A DNA stretch of 41,625 nucleotides from the NCBI GenBank assembly GCA_023436715.1, contig JAEZIJ010000050.1, positions 1 through 41,625 on the forward strand. Reading direction: 5' to 3'. Within the stretch, counting starts at the first letter, position 1, and every line of letters begins with the position of its first letter. Position numbers and translations under genes: made by a program. Below, piece after piece: positions 8,465 through 16,759 of the stretch. Below the pieces are notes generated by a model. The model saw only the letters and a program-made list of their open reading frames with translations. It was not told the DNA's origin and did not search any database. This DNA comes from Acidobacteriota bacterium. GTDB lineage: Bacteria > Acidobacteriota > Terriglobia > Bryobacterales > Bryobacteraceae.

Positions 8465-10372
8465 ATGGGCCTGAAGGTTGCGCTGTTCACGCTGTTCCTG
8501 ACTCTTTTTCCCGTTCCCATTAATGCTGCCGCCGGTGGCAGCCTGGTGGCCGTCAAGATGCTGAACCCGCCCTCTGCCCCGGTGGCCCCGGTGGTGGAGC
8601 AGTTGCGCGCGGCCGGCGTGCAGGCCGTCTTCTGTCGCACGGACGCCCTGTTCACTGACGCGGCCGTGGGTCGCAACATCCGGCAATTCCGCAAGCTGCT
8701 GGCGGACGCCCACATACAGTTCTTCATCACCGCGCCGGTGTTCTGCGACCCGGAAGCGGTAAAGAAGGATCCCAGCCTGATGGGCTTCGGCAGCCTGGGC
8801 AACCCGAGCAAAGCGGAGGGGGCGGACTGGCTGGCCTTTGTGTGCCCGGCGCGCCAGAATTACCGTAAGGCAAAGATTGCCGCCATTACCCGGCAGGTGC
8901 GCGAGTTACAGCCCGACGGACTAAGTCTGGACTTCATCCGCTACTACATCTACTGGGAGAAGGTCGGGCCCGACCGGACGGGAGATTCGCTCGAGAAATT
9001 CTGTTTCTGCGACCATTGCCTCCGGCTCATGACCACCGAGTTGGGCCTGCGGTTTCCGGCTGAGTTGAAGACCCGGCAAGCCAAAGCGGCGTGGGTGCTC
9101 GCCAACCATCGCGAGAAGTGGACCGAGTGGAAGTGCGAAACGGTCACCAGCATGGTTCGCGATACGGTAGCGGCGGCGCACCAGGCGATTCCGGGATTAC
9201 GGATCTCGCTGCACGGCGTTCCGTGGCTCGAAAAGGAATACGACGACGGGCTGCGCGTCGTCGCCGGGCAGGACCTGAAGCGACTGGCGCCTTACGTCGA
9301 TGTGTTCGGCCCGATGTGCTATTTCCAGATGCTACAGCGGCCACCCGAGTGGGTTCACACCGTCGCGGTTGACTATCAACGGCTGACCGGAAAGCCGGTC
9401 TTGCCCGCGGCCCAGGCGGTGGAGGGCCGCGACGCGTTCGCCCGTCACCTGCGCGCCGGGCTGGAGGCGCCATCGGCCGGCGTCAACATTTTCAACTGGG
9501 AACGCCTGCGACGCGACCCTGAAGCTGTGAAGACCGTTTCGGCGGCGGCTTCAGCCCCGGCAAACGTGAAGTTCGCAGGCGCCCGGTCGTCGAATTACGG
9601 CATCCGGCCCTTCCCTTCCCCTGAGGGCTGGGGGACGGCGCTCAAGACGATGGCCGGACACTTCCCCGGGTCAACGCCGCTCGGCATCTGGATCGTCGGC
9701 CGGCTGAATGGCCGCACGACGGGAATGACGCTCGAGTTTCCTCGTCCGGACGACAAGGTGGACTACGGGTCGATGTACACTTTTTCCGACGCGGACAAGC
9801 ACGAGCCGTATCTGAAGTACTTCGACGAGCAGGGCATCAAAGTCTTTCTCCAGGTTGAGCCGGGTTTCGCCGACGTGAACACCTCTATCGACCTGGTGTT
9901 GAAGCGGTACAAACACCATCCCAGCGTCATCGGATTCGGCATCGATGTCGAGTGGTTTCAGAATGCCAAGACCGACTCACCCAACGGGATCGCGACGGAT
10001 GAACTCGTGAAGGGTTGGGAAGCCAGGGTGAAAGCGCACAACCCGAAGTACCGGCTCTTCGTGAAACATTTCCGTACGGACAACCTGCCACCGAAGTACC
10101 GGGGAGACGTCGTGTTTGTCGATGACAGCCAGCAGTTCGACAGCTTGCAGTCCTTCCTGGCCGAGTACAAACAGTTCGCCGAGACCTACTATCCCAACCT
10201 CGTTCTCTTCCAGATCGGGTATCGGGCGGACAAGAAGTGGTGGGGCGGAGTAACCGCTCCGATCCCCAAGACGCTCGGCGAGCAACTGGCCGCGGGCGCG
10301 CGCCAGGACTGCGGGATCGTGTGGGTTGACTTCAGCCTGCGCGACGTCCTGCCGACGGAGCCGCAGCAGTAA
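8465..10372 (+). CDS. Secreted double TIM-barrel protein, putative glycosidase
   Basis: The chosen ATG at 8465 has a GGAGG 10 bp upstream and gives a clean signal peptide (MGLKVALFTLFLTLFPVPINAAAG); longer starts would overlap the GH2 promoter region. The 635-residue product seems to hold two barrel-like halves. Residues 25-360 include DGLSLDFIRYYIYWE (Asp156) and a CFCDHC cluster (Cys180, Cys182, Cys185), reminiscent of the hypothetical glycosyl hydrolase (GHL) families. Residues 380-635 contain GIKVFLQVEPGF and VIGFGIDVEWFQ, also a barrel pattern. I cannot assign a family or firm catalytic residues. It is the first gene of a three-gene set (16 bp gap to the next) with a GH clan-A enzyme and a polysaccharide deacetylase, so a role in polysaccharide breakdown is inferred from neighbours. 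Confidence 0.8.
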   Translation: MGLKVALFTLFLTLFPVPINAAAGGSLVAVKMLNPPSAPVAPVVEQLRAAGVQAVFCRTDALFTDAAVGRNIRQFRKLLADAHIQFFITAPVFCDPEAVKKDPSLMGFGSLGNPSKAEGADWLAFVCPARQNYRKAKIAAITRQVRELQPDGLSLDFIRYYIYWEKVGPDRTGDSLEKFCFCDHCLRLMTTELGLRFPAELKTRQAKAAWVLANHREKWTEWKCETVTSMVRDTVAAAHQAIPGLRISLHGVPWLEKEYDDGLRVVAGQDLKRLAPYVDVFGPMCYFQMLQRPPEWVHTVAVDYQRLTGKPVLPAAQAVEGRDAFARHLRAGLEAPSAGVNIFNWERLRRDPEAVKTVSAAASAPANVKFAGARSSNYGIRPFPSPEGWGTALKTMAGHFPGSTPLGIWIVGRLNGRTTGMTLEFPRPDDKVDYGSMYTFSDADKHEPYLKYFDEQGIKVFLQVEPGFADVNTSIDLVLKRYKHHPSVIGFGIDVEWFQNAKTDSPNGIATDELVKGWEARVKAHNPKYRLFVKHFRTDNLPPKYRGDVVFVDDSQQFDSLQSFLAEYKQFAETYYPNLVLFQIGYRADKKWWGGVTAPIPKTLGEQLAAGARQDCGIVWVDFSLRDVLPTEPQQ

Positions 10373-10388
10373 CTCAGGAGGTGGTGTT

Positions 10389-12527
10389 ATGAAGCGACTT
10401 ACGTTTGCCGCTTGGATTGTTGTAACGGCGCTGTTCTCTTCCGTACGGCCGTGCTTCGGGCAGGCGACGGTCAGGGTGGATATCACACCCCCTCACCGGA
10501 TCAACTCGTTTGATCCCGACAGCGCGCTCGGGAGCTCGATCGACGTTCTGTCGCGCACCGGAATCGACAAGGTATTCACCCCGCACATCCTTCAGGAAGC
10601 GCTCTCGGCAGGCTGGGGACCGATCACCTATCGGAACAATGCGGAACTGCGCATGGCGGCCCTGCACTGGAACGCGAACGGCACGTGGAGCGACGCCGCC
10701 AACAAGCGCGGCTACTTCACCGGCAGCACCGAACCGGGCGAACCGATCCGCTACGCTCTCTCCTACCCTCTGCCGCATCGCGGCTTCGCGACCAGCGGCG
10801 ACCGCCCCGTGCAGGGTCCCACCACGTACTGGAAGAGCAATCCCTACCTGACCAGCAAGTTCACGGGCGAAAGCGACGCATCGCTGCCGCAGTGGGTCGT
10901 CGTCGATCTCCAGGAGAAGAAGACTGTGAGCGCGGTCCGCATCGAGTGGGCCAGTCCGTATGCGACAACTTACAAGGTGGAGTATTGGGCGGGCGAGGGA
11001 GATGCCCTGGATTTCGACGGCGGCCCCAAAGGTGAATGGAAGAGCTCGCCGCGGGCCGCGGTGAAAGGCGGGCAGGGCGGCACGGCTACAGTCAGAATCG
11101 CCGACGATCCCGTTTCCACCCGGTTTGTGCGCCTGCTCATGACGGAGTCGTCGAACACCTGCGACGAGCACGGGCCGGACGACGTGCGCAACTGCGTTGG
11201 ATACGCAATCCGTGCAATCACCGCCGGCAGCGTCGATGCCAACGGCTCTTTTGCCGATGCCGCCGCGGGCGCAACGGGGCGGGCGGCGCCTACCTATTGC
11301 GCCTCATCCATCGACCCCTGGCACGACGCCAAGGACGTGAACGACAGCGGAGGCGGCCAGCACACCGGTTTCGATCTTTTCTTTACGAGCGGGATCACCA
11401 ACAATCTGCCCGCGATGATTCCGGTCTCGATGCTCTACAACACGCCCGACGACGCCGCCGCGCAGATCGCCTACCTGAAGAAGCGAGGCTACCCGATCAG
11501 TTACATCGAGATGGGCGAGGAACCGGACGGCAAACACGCCACGCCCGAAGACTACGGCGCGTTGTACATACAGTTCGCGAAGGCCATTCACAAGGTCGAT
11601 TCCAGTGCAAAACTCGGCGGACCCATTTTCGAGGGAGTGAATGAAGACATCACGCTCTGGCCCGATGCCCAAGGCCGGACGTCCTGGATGGGACGGTTCG
11701 TGGATTACCTGAAGGCGCGCGGCCGCCTGAGCGACCTTGCGTTCGTATCCTTCGAGCATTATCCCTATGGATCGTGCCGCATCACCTGGAAGTCTCTGTA
11801 CGAAGAACCCACGCTGATGAAGCACATTCTCGATGTGTGGCGAAAAGACGGAGTGCCGAAGAACGTGCCGCTGATGGTAACCGAGAGTCACCTTGCGGCG
11901 GGCCTCACCGGCCCCATGTCCACCATCTTCGCGGCGCTGTGGCTCTCCGACAGCGTCGGCTCGTTTTTCGAGGGCGGGGGCGCGGCCTATTACCATTCGC
12001 CCATCCAGCCGCAAGGGGTGCAGGACACCTGCCTCGGCTATGCTTCGTGGTCGAACTTTGTTTCCGACCGCGACTACAACATCGAGGGATACACGTCACC
12101 CTACTGGGCCGCACGCATGATCAATGTGGAGTGGGTGCAGCACCGCTCCGGCGTGCATCACATGTATCCGTCCTCGGTGGACATCAAGGACGCAGACGGC
12201 AATCTTCTGGTCACCTCGTACGCAGCTCAGCGCCCCGATGGGAACTGGTCGCTGATGCTTGTGAATCGCGATGAGACGAATGCGCACACAGTGCGGGTTG
12301 TCTTCGCGAATTCGCAAACAAAGAGGAATGCCCACTTCGCCGGACCGGTGGCGCTAGTGACTTTCGGCAGCGAGCAGTATGTGTGGAAGAATGACGGTCC
12401 GAACAGCCATCCCGACCCGGATCATGCGCCCGTCGGGACCGCTGTGGACGGCGGCGCAGAGGCTACTTACACACTGCCGAAGGCCTCCGTTACCGTGTTA
12501 CGAGGCAGGTTGGGGGCACATGAGTAA
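10389..12527 (+). CDS. GH clan-A glycoside hydrolase with F5/8C-like domain
   Basis: This 712-residue secreted protein has a signal peptide at residues 1-24 (ending CFGQ). An N-terminal region is interrupted by a discoidin/F5-8C-like (CBM32-type) segment at about 145-285 (PQWVVVDLQEKKTVSAVRIEW, STRFVRLLMTES). A TIM barrel then spans about 325-600, and a C-terminal sandwich follows. In clan A the acid/base sits in N-E-P. Here the site reads MGEEPDG, so Glu378 is the likely acid and the usual Asn is replaced by Glu377. The nucleophile candidate is Glu499 in LMVTESH. The barrel resembles GH39/GH51-type enzymes, but I cannot name the substrate. AGGAGG lies 7 bp before the ATG. The next gene overlaps its end by 8 bp, so the two are probably translationally coupled. 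Confidence 0.8.
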   Translation: MKRLTFAAWIVVTALFSSVRPCFGQATVRVDITPPHRINSFDPDSALGSSIDVLSRTGIDKVFTPHILQEALSAGWGPITYRNNAELRMAALHWNANGTWSDAANKRGYFTGSTEPGEPIRYALSYPLPHRGFATSGDRPVQGPTTYWKSNPYLTSKFTGESDASLPQWVVVDLQEKKTVSAVRIEWASPYATTYKVEYWAGEGDALDFDGGPKGEWKSSPRAAVKGGQGGTATVRIADDPVSTRFVRLLMTESSNTCDEHGPDDVRNCVGYAIRAITAGSVDANGSFADAAAGATGRAAPTYCASSIDPWHDAKDVNDSGGGQHTGFDLFFTSGITNNLPAMIPVSMLYNTPDDAAAQIAYLKKRGYPISYIEMGEEPDGKHATPEDYGALYIQFAKAIHKVDSSAKLGGPIFEGVNEDITLWPDAQGRTSWMGRFVDYLKARGRLSDLAFVSFEHYPYGSCRITWKSLYEEPTLMKHILDVWRKDGVPKNVPLMVTESHLAAGLTGPMSTIFAALWLSDSVGSFFEGGGAAYYHSPIQPQGVQDTCLGYASWSNFVSDRDYNIEGYTSPYWAARMINVEWVQHRSGVHHMYPSSVDIKDADGNLLVTSYAAQRPDGNWSLMLVNRDETNAHTVRVVFANSQTKRNAHFAGPVALVTFGSEQYVWKNDGPNSHPDPDHAPVGTAVDGGAEATYTLPKASVTVLRGRLGAHE

Positions 12528-13461
12528 CCTCGCCCGGCAACTCTTGATAGTCGCCATGGCCCTTCCCTGGGCCGCGGCGCAGAGACAACCGGGCGGGCGC
12601 ACCGTGGCGCTCACGATCGACGACGGGCCGGCGGTGAACGCGCTGGAAGACCTGGCGAGCTTCCAGCGCATTGCGGCCGCACTGCGGGAGTCATGCCAGG
12701 CCGAAAAGGTTCCGGCGATCATGTTCATCAACGAGCGGCAGTTCAACGTGGATGGACAGCGGGACGCACGAGTGCAGGCGTTGATCGAGTGGCTGGACGG
12801 CGGTTTCGATATAGGCAACCACACCTATTCACATCCGAGTGTCAACAAGGTTCCGCTCTGGCAGTTCGAGGATGATGTGGCTCGTGGTGAAGTGATCATG
12901 GGGGCGCTGCTCGCAAAGCGCGGGCGCAAGTTGGAATGGTTCCGATATCCTTACCTCGATTCCGGCACTGACGCGCAGGCCCACCAGGCAATCGTGGATT
13001 TTCTCGAGCAGCGGAAGTACCGCGTGGCGCGCATCACCGTGGATTACCAGGACTATATGTTTGCCGGCGTGTACTCCCGCCTGCTGCGTGCCGCCAAGAC
13101 GGACGACGCGGAAACAGTCAAGCAAGCTTGTCTCGAACAGTTGGACGCAGGATTCGACTACGCCGAAAGAGCGTCGAAAGAAATCTTCGGCTACGAGCCG
13201 CCGCAGATCCTGCTGATCCACGCGAACGAGTTGACTTCGGTGGCGCTGCGCGGCAGCATCGAGAGGATCCGAAAACGGGGCTATCGTTTCGTGAGCGTAG
13301 AGGAAGCCACGAGAGACCCGGCTTACCAGCGTCCGGACACCTTTGCCGGCGGCGGTGGCTCCTGGCTGGACCGTTCGTCGGAAGCCCTGGGCAAAAAGAT
13401 CAGCATGGAGGAACCGCGCGTTCCCAAGTGGGTCACGGACCTGCGGCGGCCAGCGCGATAG
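12520..13461 (+). CDS. Polysaccharide deacetylase, NodB family
   Basis: This 313-residue enzyme would remove N- or O-acetyl groups from chitin, xylan or a similar glycan after export. The signal peptide is MSNLARQLLIVAMALPWAAAQ. NodB motif 1 is TIDDGP (Asp34, Asp35), motif 2 is HTYSH (His101, His105; metal ligands) and motif 3 is FRYPY (Arg142 to Tyr145). The late histidine motif appears as LLIHANEL. The ATG lies inside the end of the upstream hydrolase gene, overlapping by 8 bp, with a weak GGGGG ribosome site. A deacetylase beside a chitosan-type GH2 enzyme suggests that deacetylated amino-sugar polymer is the shared substrate, which is an inference. Confidence 0.88.
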   Translation: MSNLARQLLIVAMALPWAAAQRQPGGRTVALTIDDGPAVNALEDLASFQRIAAALRESCQAEKVPAIMFINERQFNVDGQRDARVQALIEWLDGGFDIGNHTYSHPSVNKVPLWQFEDDVARGEVIMGALLAKRGRKLEWFRYPYLDSGTDAQAHQAIVDFLEQRKYRVARITVDYQDYMFAGVYSRLLRAAKTDDAETVKQACLEQLDAGFDYAERASKEIFGYEPPQILLIHANELTSVALRGSIERIRKRGYRFVSVEEATRDPAYQRPDTFAGGGGSWLDRSSEALGKKISMEEPRVPKWVTDLRRPAR

Positions 13462-13479
13462 CGGTTCCTCCTACAAGCT

Positions 13480-15117
13480 TCAGCCTTCGTTCCGGCGCGT
13501 GAAGTCGTGTCTCCGGGCAGTCCACTTACCGCCTAGATACTCGCCCATGTCCAGCTCGCCGGACGCGGTGGCCCCGTTCAGCTTTCCCGTGAAGCGGTAA
13601 GAGAGGGGCGCGCCGTGCACTTCGCCGATGAAGCTGACTATCGTCACATCATCGCCCGCAATGGAGCCCCGGCAGTCGCGGGTGACGAATGCGCCCTGGT
13701 GCGTGCCGGCGAGCTGATTGCCGTCCTGCTTGAGGTAGAGCGTCTCCTCGGCGGAGCCCGCCGCGAACTCCAGGTGGAGATCCCATCGGCCGGTCAGGTC
13801 GCCGGCCGCAGACTTGGGCTGCTCCGGCTCCTTCGCCGTACGATGCGCGTTGAGCACGGCGTAAATCCGGTCGCCGACGATTTTGTCCTCGCCTGGAGAC
13901 ATCATGTAAGCCGTAATAGAGACTCCCGTTTGGGACCCCGCGCGGCCTCCTCTGCCGCCGCCGGCGCTGAGGGCTATTCGCGGCTCTGTGGTGTCGAGAA
14001 TCTCGGCGAGCCTCTGTCCGGTGATTCGCAGCTTCGCGGTGTCCCAACTGATGTTGAGTACCGGACTGTGATTGGACAATCCGCGGGGTTCGCGCACGGC
14101 CGCAGTGACGCCGTCGATTCCGGAGACACGGTCCGCGATGCTGCGCATCCATGACATCCATGCGTCCATCTCCGCCTTGTGGTCGCGCTTCGTCCACATC
14201 TCGATGGCCATCAGCATTCCGATCGCCTCTTCTTTTCCCACCTTCATGCTGCGGCCGTGTCCGTGGTGCGGAGCGCTCGCCACCCACGCCGCCTTCACGA
14301 GATCCTTACGGCCCAGCAGGATTCCGGCGCACTGCGGACCGCGAATGCACTTGCCGCCGCTGTAGCCCACAAGCGTGGCGCCGCGTTGCAGGTGTACGTT
14401 GGGGATGGTCGGCATTTCGGCAGCCGCATCCACCAGGACCGGAACGTTCTTCCTGGCGGCGATGCTATAGATGGCGTCGTAGGGCAGCGACCCGCTTTCG
14501 GCTCTTGGGCCGGCAAAGACGTAAACCATCGCCACCTTCGGTCCTAGCGCGGCTTCGTAAGTGGCGGCGTCGCCGGCTTCGATAATCCTTACGCCGACGG
14601 ACCGGACCGCCTGGTCGTACTGGTTGCGGGAGTGCGTGGGGATAACGACCTCGTCCTTGGCGAAACCGGCCAGGTTGGGGACCTGCACCAGCAGTTCTGG
14701 GTTGCCGCCGGTCACGCAGGCTGTAGTAGCGTGCGCCAGCGCCGCCGCACACCCGGAGGCGACCATACCCCACTCCGCCCCGGTCAACTCCGCCAGGCGA
14801 TTGCCGATGCCTTCCATCAACTCGTCAAGTTGGACATAGTGCTGTGCGGCGGCATCCTTGGCCGCCCTTACTTCCGGCAGTTCGAGAGAACCACCGACCA
14901 CCGTTAGTGTGCCCCGGCAGTTAATCAGCGGGCGAACGCCGATTGACTCGTATATGCCGGGGCCGATGCGAAGGCCTTTGCCGGGCGGCGGCGCAGCCGC
15001 CTGGGAACCGCGGAGAAATGCAGGGAGAGCCGCTACGAAGCTTCCCCGGTGGAATAACTGCCTGCGGCTAAGGCCGCCGGCGTACTGTTCGAATGCGTTC
15101 TTGATGGAGTGGAACAT
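13480..15117 (-). CDS. Tat-exported SelA/DgaE-like PLP enzyme with C-terminal beta domain
   Basis: This 545-residue protein starts with a Tat-like signal (LSRRQLFHRGSFVAALPAF, twin Arg at 18-19). Residues 50-430 form a fold-type I PLP enzyme of the SelA / D-glucosaminate-6-phosphate ammonia-lyase group. Asp230 (VLVDAA) should bind the PLP ring nitrogen and Lys256 (YSGGKCIRGPQCAG) should form the Schiff base. The final 100 residues (from about 440, GDLTGRWDLHLEF) are a small beta-rich, lipocalin-like domain. Export by Tat fits a cofactor-loaded folded enzyme. It cannot be true SelA, since it is exported and no selC or selB is nearby. Its substrate is unknown; an amino-sugar acid is possible from its relatives and neighbours. 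AGGAGG precedes the ATG by 5 bp. Confidence 0.8.
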   Translation of the reverse strand: MFHSIKNAFEQYAGGLSRRQLFHRGSFVAALPAFLRGSQAAAPPPGKGLRIGPGIYESIGVRPLINCRGTLTVVGGSLELPEVRAAKDAAAQHYVQLDELMEGIGNRLAELTGAEWGMVASGCAAALAHATTACVTGGNPELLVQVPNLAGFAKDEVVIPTHSRNQYDQAVRSVGVRIIEAGDAATYEAALGPKVAMVYVFAGPRAESGSLPYDAIYSIAARKNVPVLVDAAAEMPTIPNVHLQRGATLVGYSGGKCIRGPQCAGILLGRKDLVKAAWVASAPHHGHGRSMKVGKEEAIGMLMAIEMWTKRDHKAEMDAWMSWMRSIADRVSGIDGVTAAVREPRGLSNHSPVLNISWDTAKLRITGQRLAEILDTTEPRIALSAGGGRGGRAGSQTGVSITAYMMSPGEDKIVGDRIYAVLNAHRTAKEPEQPKSAAGDLTGRWDLHLEFAAGSAEETLYLKQDGNQLAGTHQGAFVTRDCRGSIAGDDVTIVSFIGEVHGAPLSYRFTGKLNGATASGELDMGEYLGGKWTARRHDFTRRNEG

Positions 15118-15140
15118 GAGCGCCTCCTGTCACCATTTGG

Positions 15141-15170
15141 ACGATACACACTTAGCGCGCCGTAAGTCAA
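15141..15170 (-). promoter_or_regulatory. Predicted sigma-70-type promoter of the PLP enzyme gene
   Basis: Read on the minus strand, TTGACT (15170-15165) and TATCGT (15146-15141) are 18 bp apart, 23 bp before the start codon. It lies in the divergent spacer, back to back with a plus-strand promoter. Confidence 0.4.
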
Positions 15171-15180
15171 AACGCCCCCG

Positions 15181-15209
15181 TTGCATCCGGCGAGTCGATC
15201 AAAGATAAT
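15181..15209 (+). promoter_or_regulatory. Predicted promoter giving a nearly leaderless transcript
   Basis: TTGCAT (15181-15186) and GATAAT (15204-15209) are 17 bp apart. Transcription would begin near 15216, only about 4 bp before the GTG start at 15220. No ribosome binding site precedes that GTG, which agrees with leaderless initiation. Confidence 0.35.
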
Positions 15210-15219
15210 CAAGCCTGCC

Positions 15220-16749
15220 GTGAGACTTCTTGCGCTCATTCTGTGTTTGCACACTGCTTCTTTGGCTGCGGATATCCGCAAAGCGGCTGACTGGATTCCG
15301 GCGCGCTGGGAGGGAGGTCCGCTGGAACTGGCCCGGCGCACCAGGCAGAAGGCGCTACCCGCCGATCCCGCCGTTCGAGACGCCATCGCAAACTGGTACG
15401 ATCCGGCGACTCTCAACCTGCTCAACGGCTCACCCGTCAATTGCCTGCTGGTTACCTGGGGCGCGGAGGCGGAGGCGGCCATCGAGAAGCAGCAACAGCA
15501 ACTCGTGAAAGCCTATGTCGCCGAAGCGCACAAACGGAGCCTCGCGATCCTGGGTGTGGTGTTTCCGGGCGCCGACCCGATGAAGCTGGTCCCGGCAGCC
15601 GTGGACGCCCGACTGGACGGCCTGGTGCTCGACGGAGAGTTCCCGGACGAACCGACGCTGGTACAGAATTTACGGGCGGCGCTGGCAGCGGCGAACAGCC
15701 CAGCCGTGGTCATCCCTATTCTCCAGGAAACGGCGGCGCCGCAGGCGGCGAAAGAGCCGGTACCGGCCGTGGAGGGTGTATCGCCGAGCGCCCGCAACAT
15801 GGCGGACATGGGCATCCGAAGCGCGCCTTCGAGCGAGCCGTGGATTGAATCCAACATCTGGCTGGTCCGTTCGTTCCAGGGGCCCGGGTGGCGGCCGGTC
15901 TGGATCAGCTACCGGCCCGACGGCGGTTCGGCGGACGAATACGCCCGGTTCGTAGCGGATTCCGCCGTCGCCGGAGGCCGCTGGATCGTTGCGCTCGACG
16001 ACGGGCTTCGCGCGAAATTGCGCGGCAACGACGCGGGCGCCCTGGCTACCTGGCGTAGCGTGGGCGCGTCGCTCGAGTTCGCCGAGCGGCACGCGGAATG
16101 GCGCGGCTTCGCTCCGTACGGAAGAGTCGGGATGATTCCCGATCCTGCGAACGCGGTTGTTTCGCACGAGTATCTGAAACTGCTTATGCGGCGCCAGGTT
16201 CCGTACCGCCTGCTCTTGCGCTCCGAGCTCGGCGCCGCGCCCCTTGACGGTTTTCGGGCGGTGATAGCCACCGAACTCGATCCTCCGTCCGGAGCGGAGC
16301 GGAAACTCCTCACGCAATTCGCGGAGAAGGGCGGGATCGTGCTCGCCGGCCCCTACTGGGGGAATCCCCCAAAGGACGATTCATACGCCGAGGTTGCGGC
16401 TGGAAAGGGCCGGGTGGCGGTATACGCGAATCCCGATCCGGCGTCGGTCGCCCGCGACATGCGCGACCTGCTTTCACAGCAGGACATGGGCGTCGTTCCA
16501 TTCAACGTACCTCCGCTGATCAGCTATGTAAGTTCGAGCGAAGCCGGAAAGCGGCTACTGATCCAGTTGCTTAATTACTCCAGCGCTCCGGCTGAGGCTA
16601 TTACTATTCGCGTCGATGGAATCTATAAGGGCGCGACATTGTATACACCGGATGCTGCGGCTTCCCCGGTAAGAGTGAAATCGGAGGAAGGCCGCACGGA
16701 CGTTTTCATCCCGAAGCTGGCCTTGTGGGGTGGATTGGTTCTGGAATAG
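15220..16749 (+). CDS. Secreted protein of unknown function, glycosidase-like architecture
   Basis: The GTG start at 15220 is chosen because it gives a compact signal peptide (MRLLALILCLHTASLAAD); the upstream TTG at 15181 coincides with a likely -35 box. The 509-residue product has an N-terminal half with barrel-like strands (RLDGLVLDGEFPDE, PAVVIPILQE). A Rossmann-like segment follows at about 300-420 (VPYRLLLRSELGAAPLDGFRAVI, LLTQFAEKGGIVLAGPYWG), resembling the trimerisation domain of GH42-type beta-galactosidases. A short beta sandwich ends the protein (LLIQLLNYSSAPAEAITIRV). I see no firm catalytic pair. Its stop codon overlaps the ribosome binding site of the next gene, so it heads a three-gene operon with DUF362 and ApbE. 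Confidence 0.75.
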   Translation: MRLLALILCLHTASLAADIRKAADWIPARWEGGPLELARRTRQKALPADPAVRDAIANWYDPATLNLLNGSPVNCLLVTWGAEAEAAIEKQQQQLVKAYVAEAHKRSLAILGVVFPGADPMKLVPAAVDARLDGLVLDGEFPDEPTLVQNLRAALAAANSPAVVIPILQETAAPQAAKEPVPAVEGVSPSARNMADMGIRSAPSSEPWIESNIWLVRSFQGPGWRPVWISYRPDGGSADEYARFVADSAVAGGRWIVALDDGLRAKLRGNDAGALATWRSVGASLEFAERHAEWRGFAPYGRVGMIPDPANAVVSHEYLKLLMRRQVPYRLLLRSELGAAPLDGFRAVIATELDPPSGAERKLLTQFAEKGGIVLAGPYWGNPPKDDSYAEVAAGKGRVAVYANPDPASVARDMRDLLSQQDMGVVPFNVPPLISYVSSSEAGKRLLIQLLNYSSAPAEAITIRVDGIYKGATLYTPDAAASPVRVKSEEGRTDVFIPKLALWGGLVLE

Positions 16750-16759
16750 GAGGATACAG

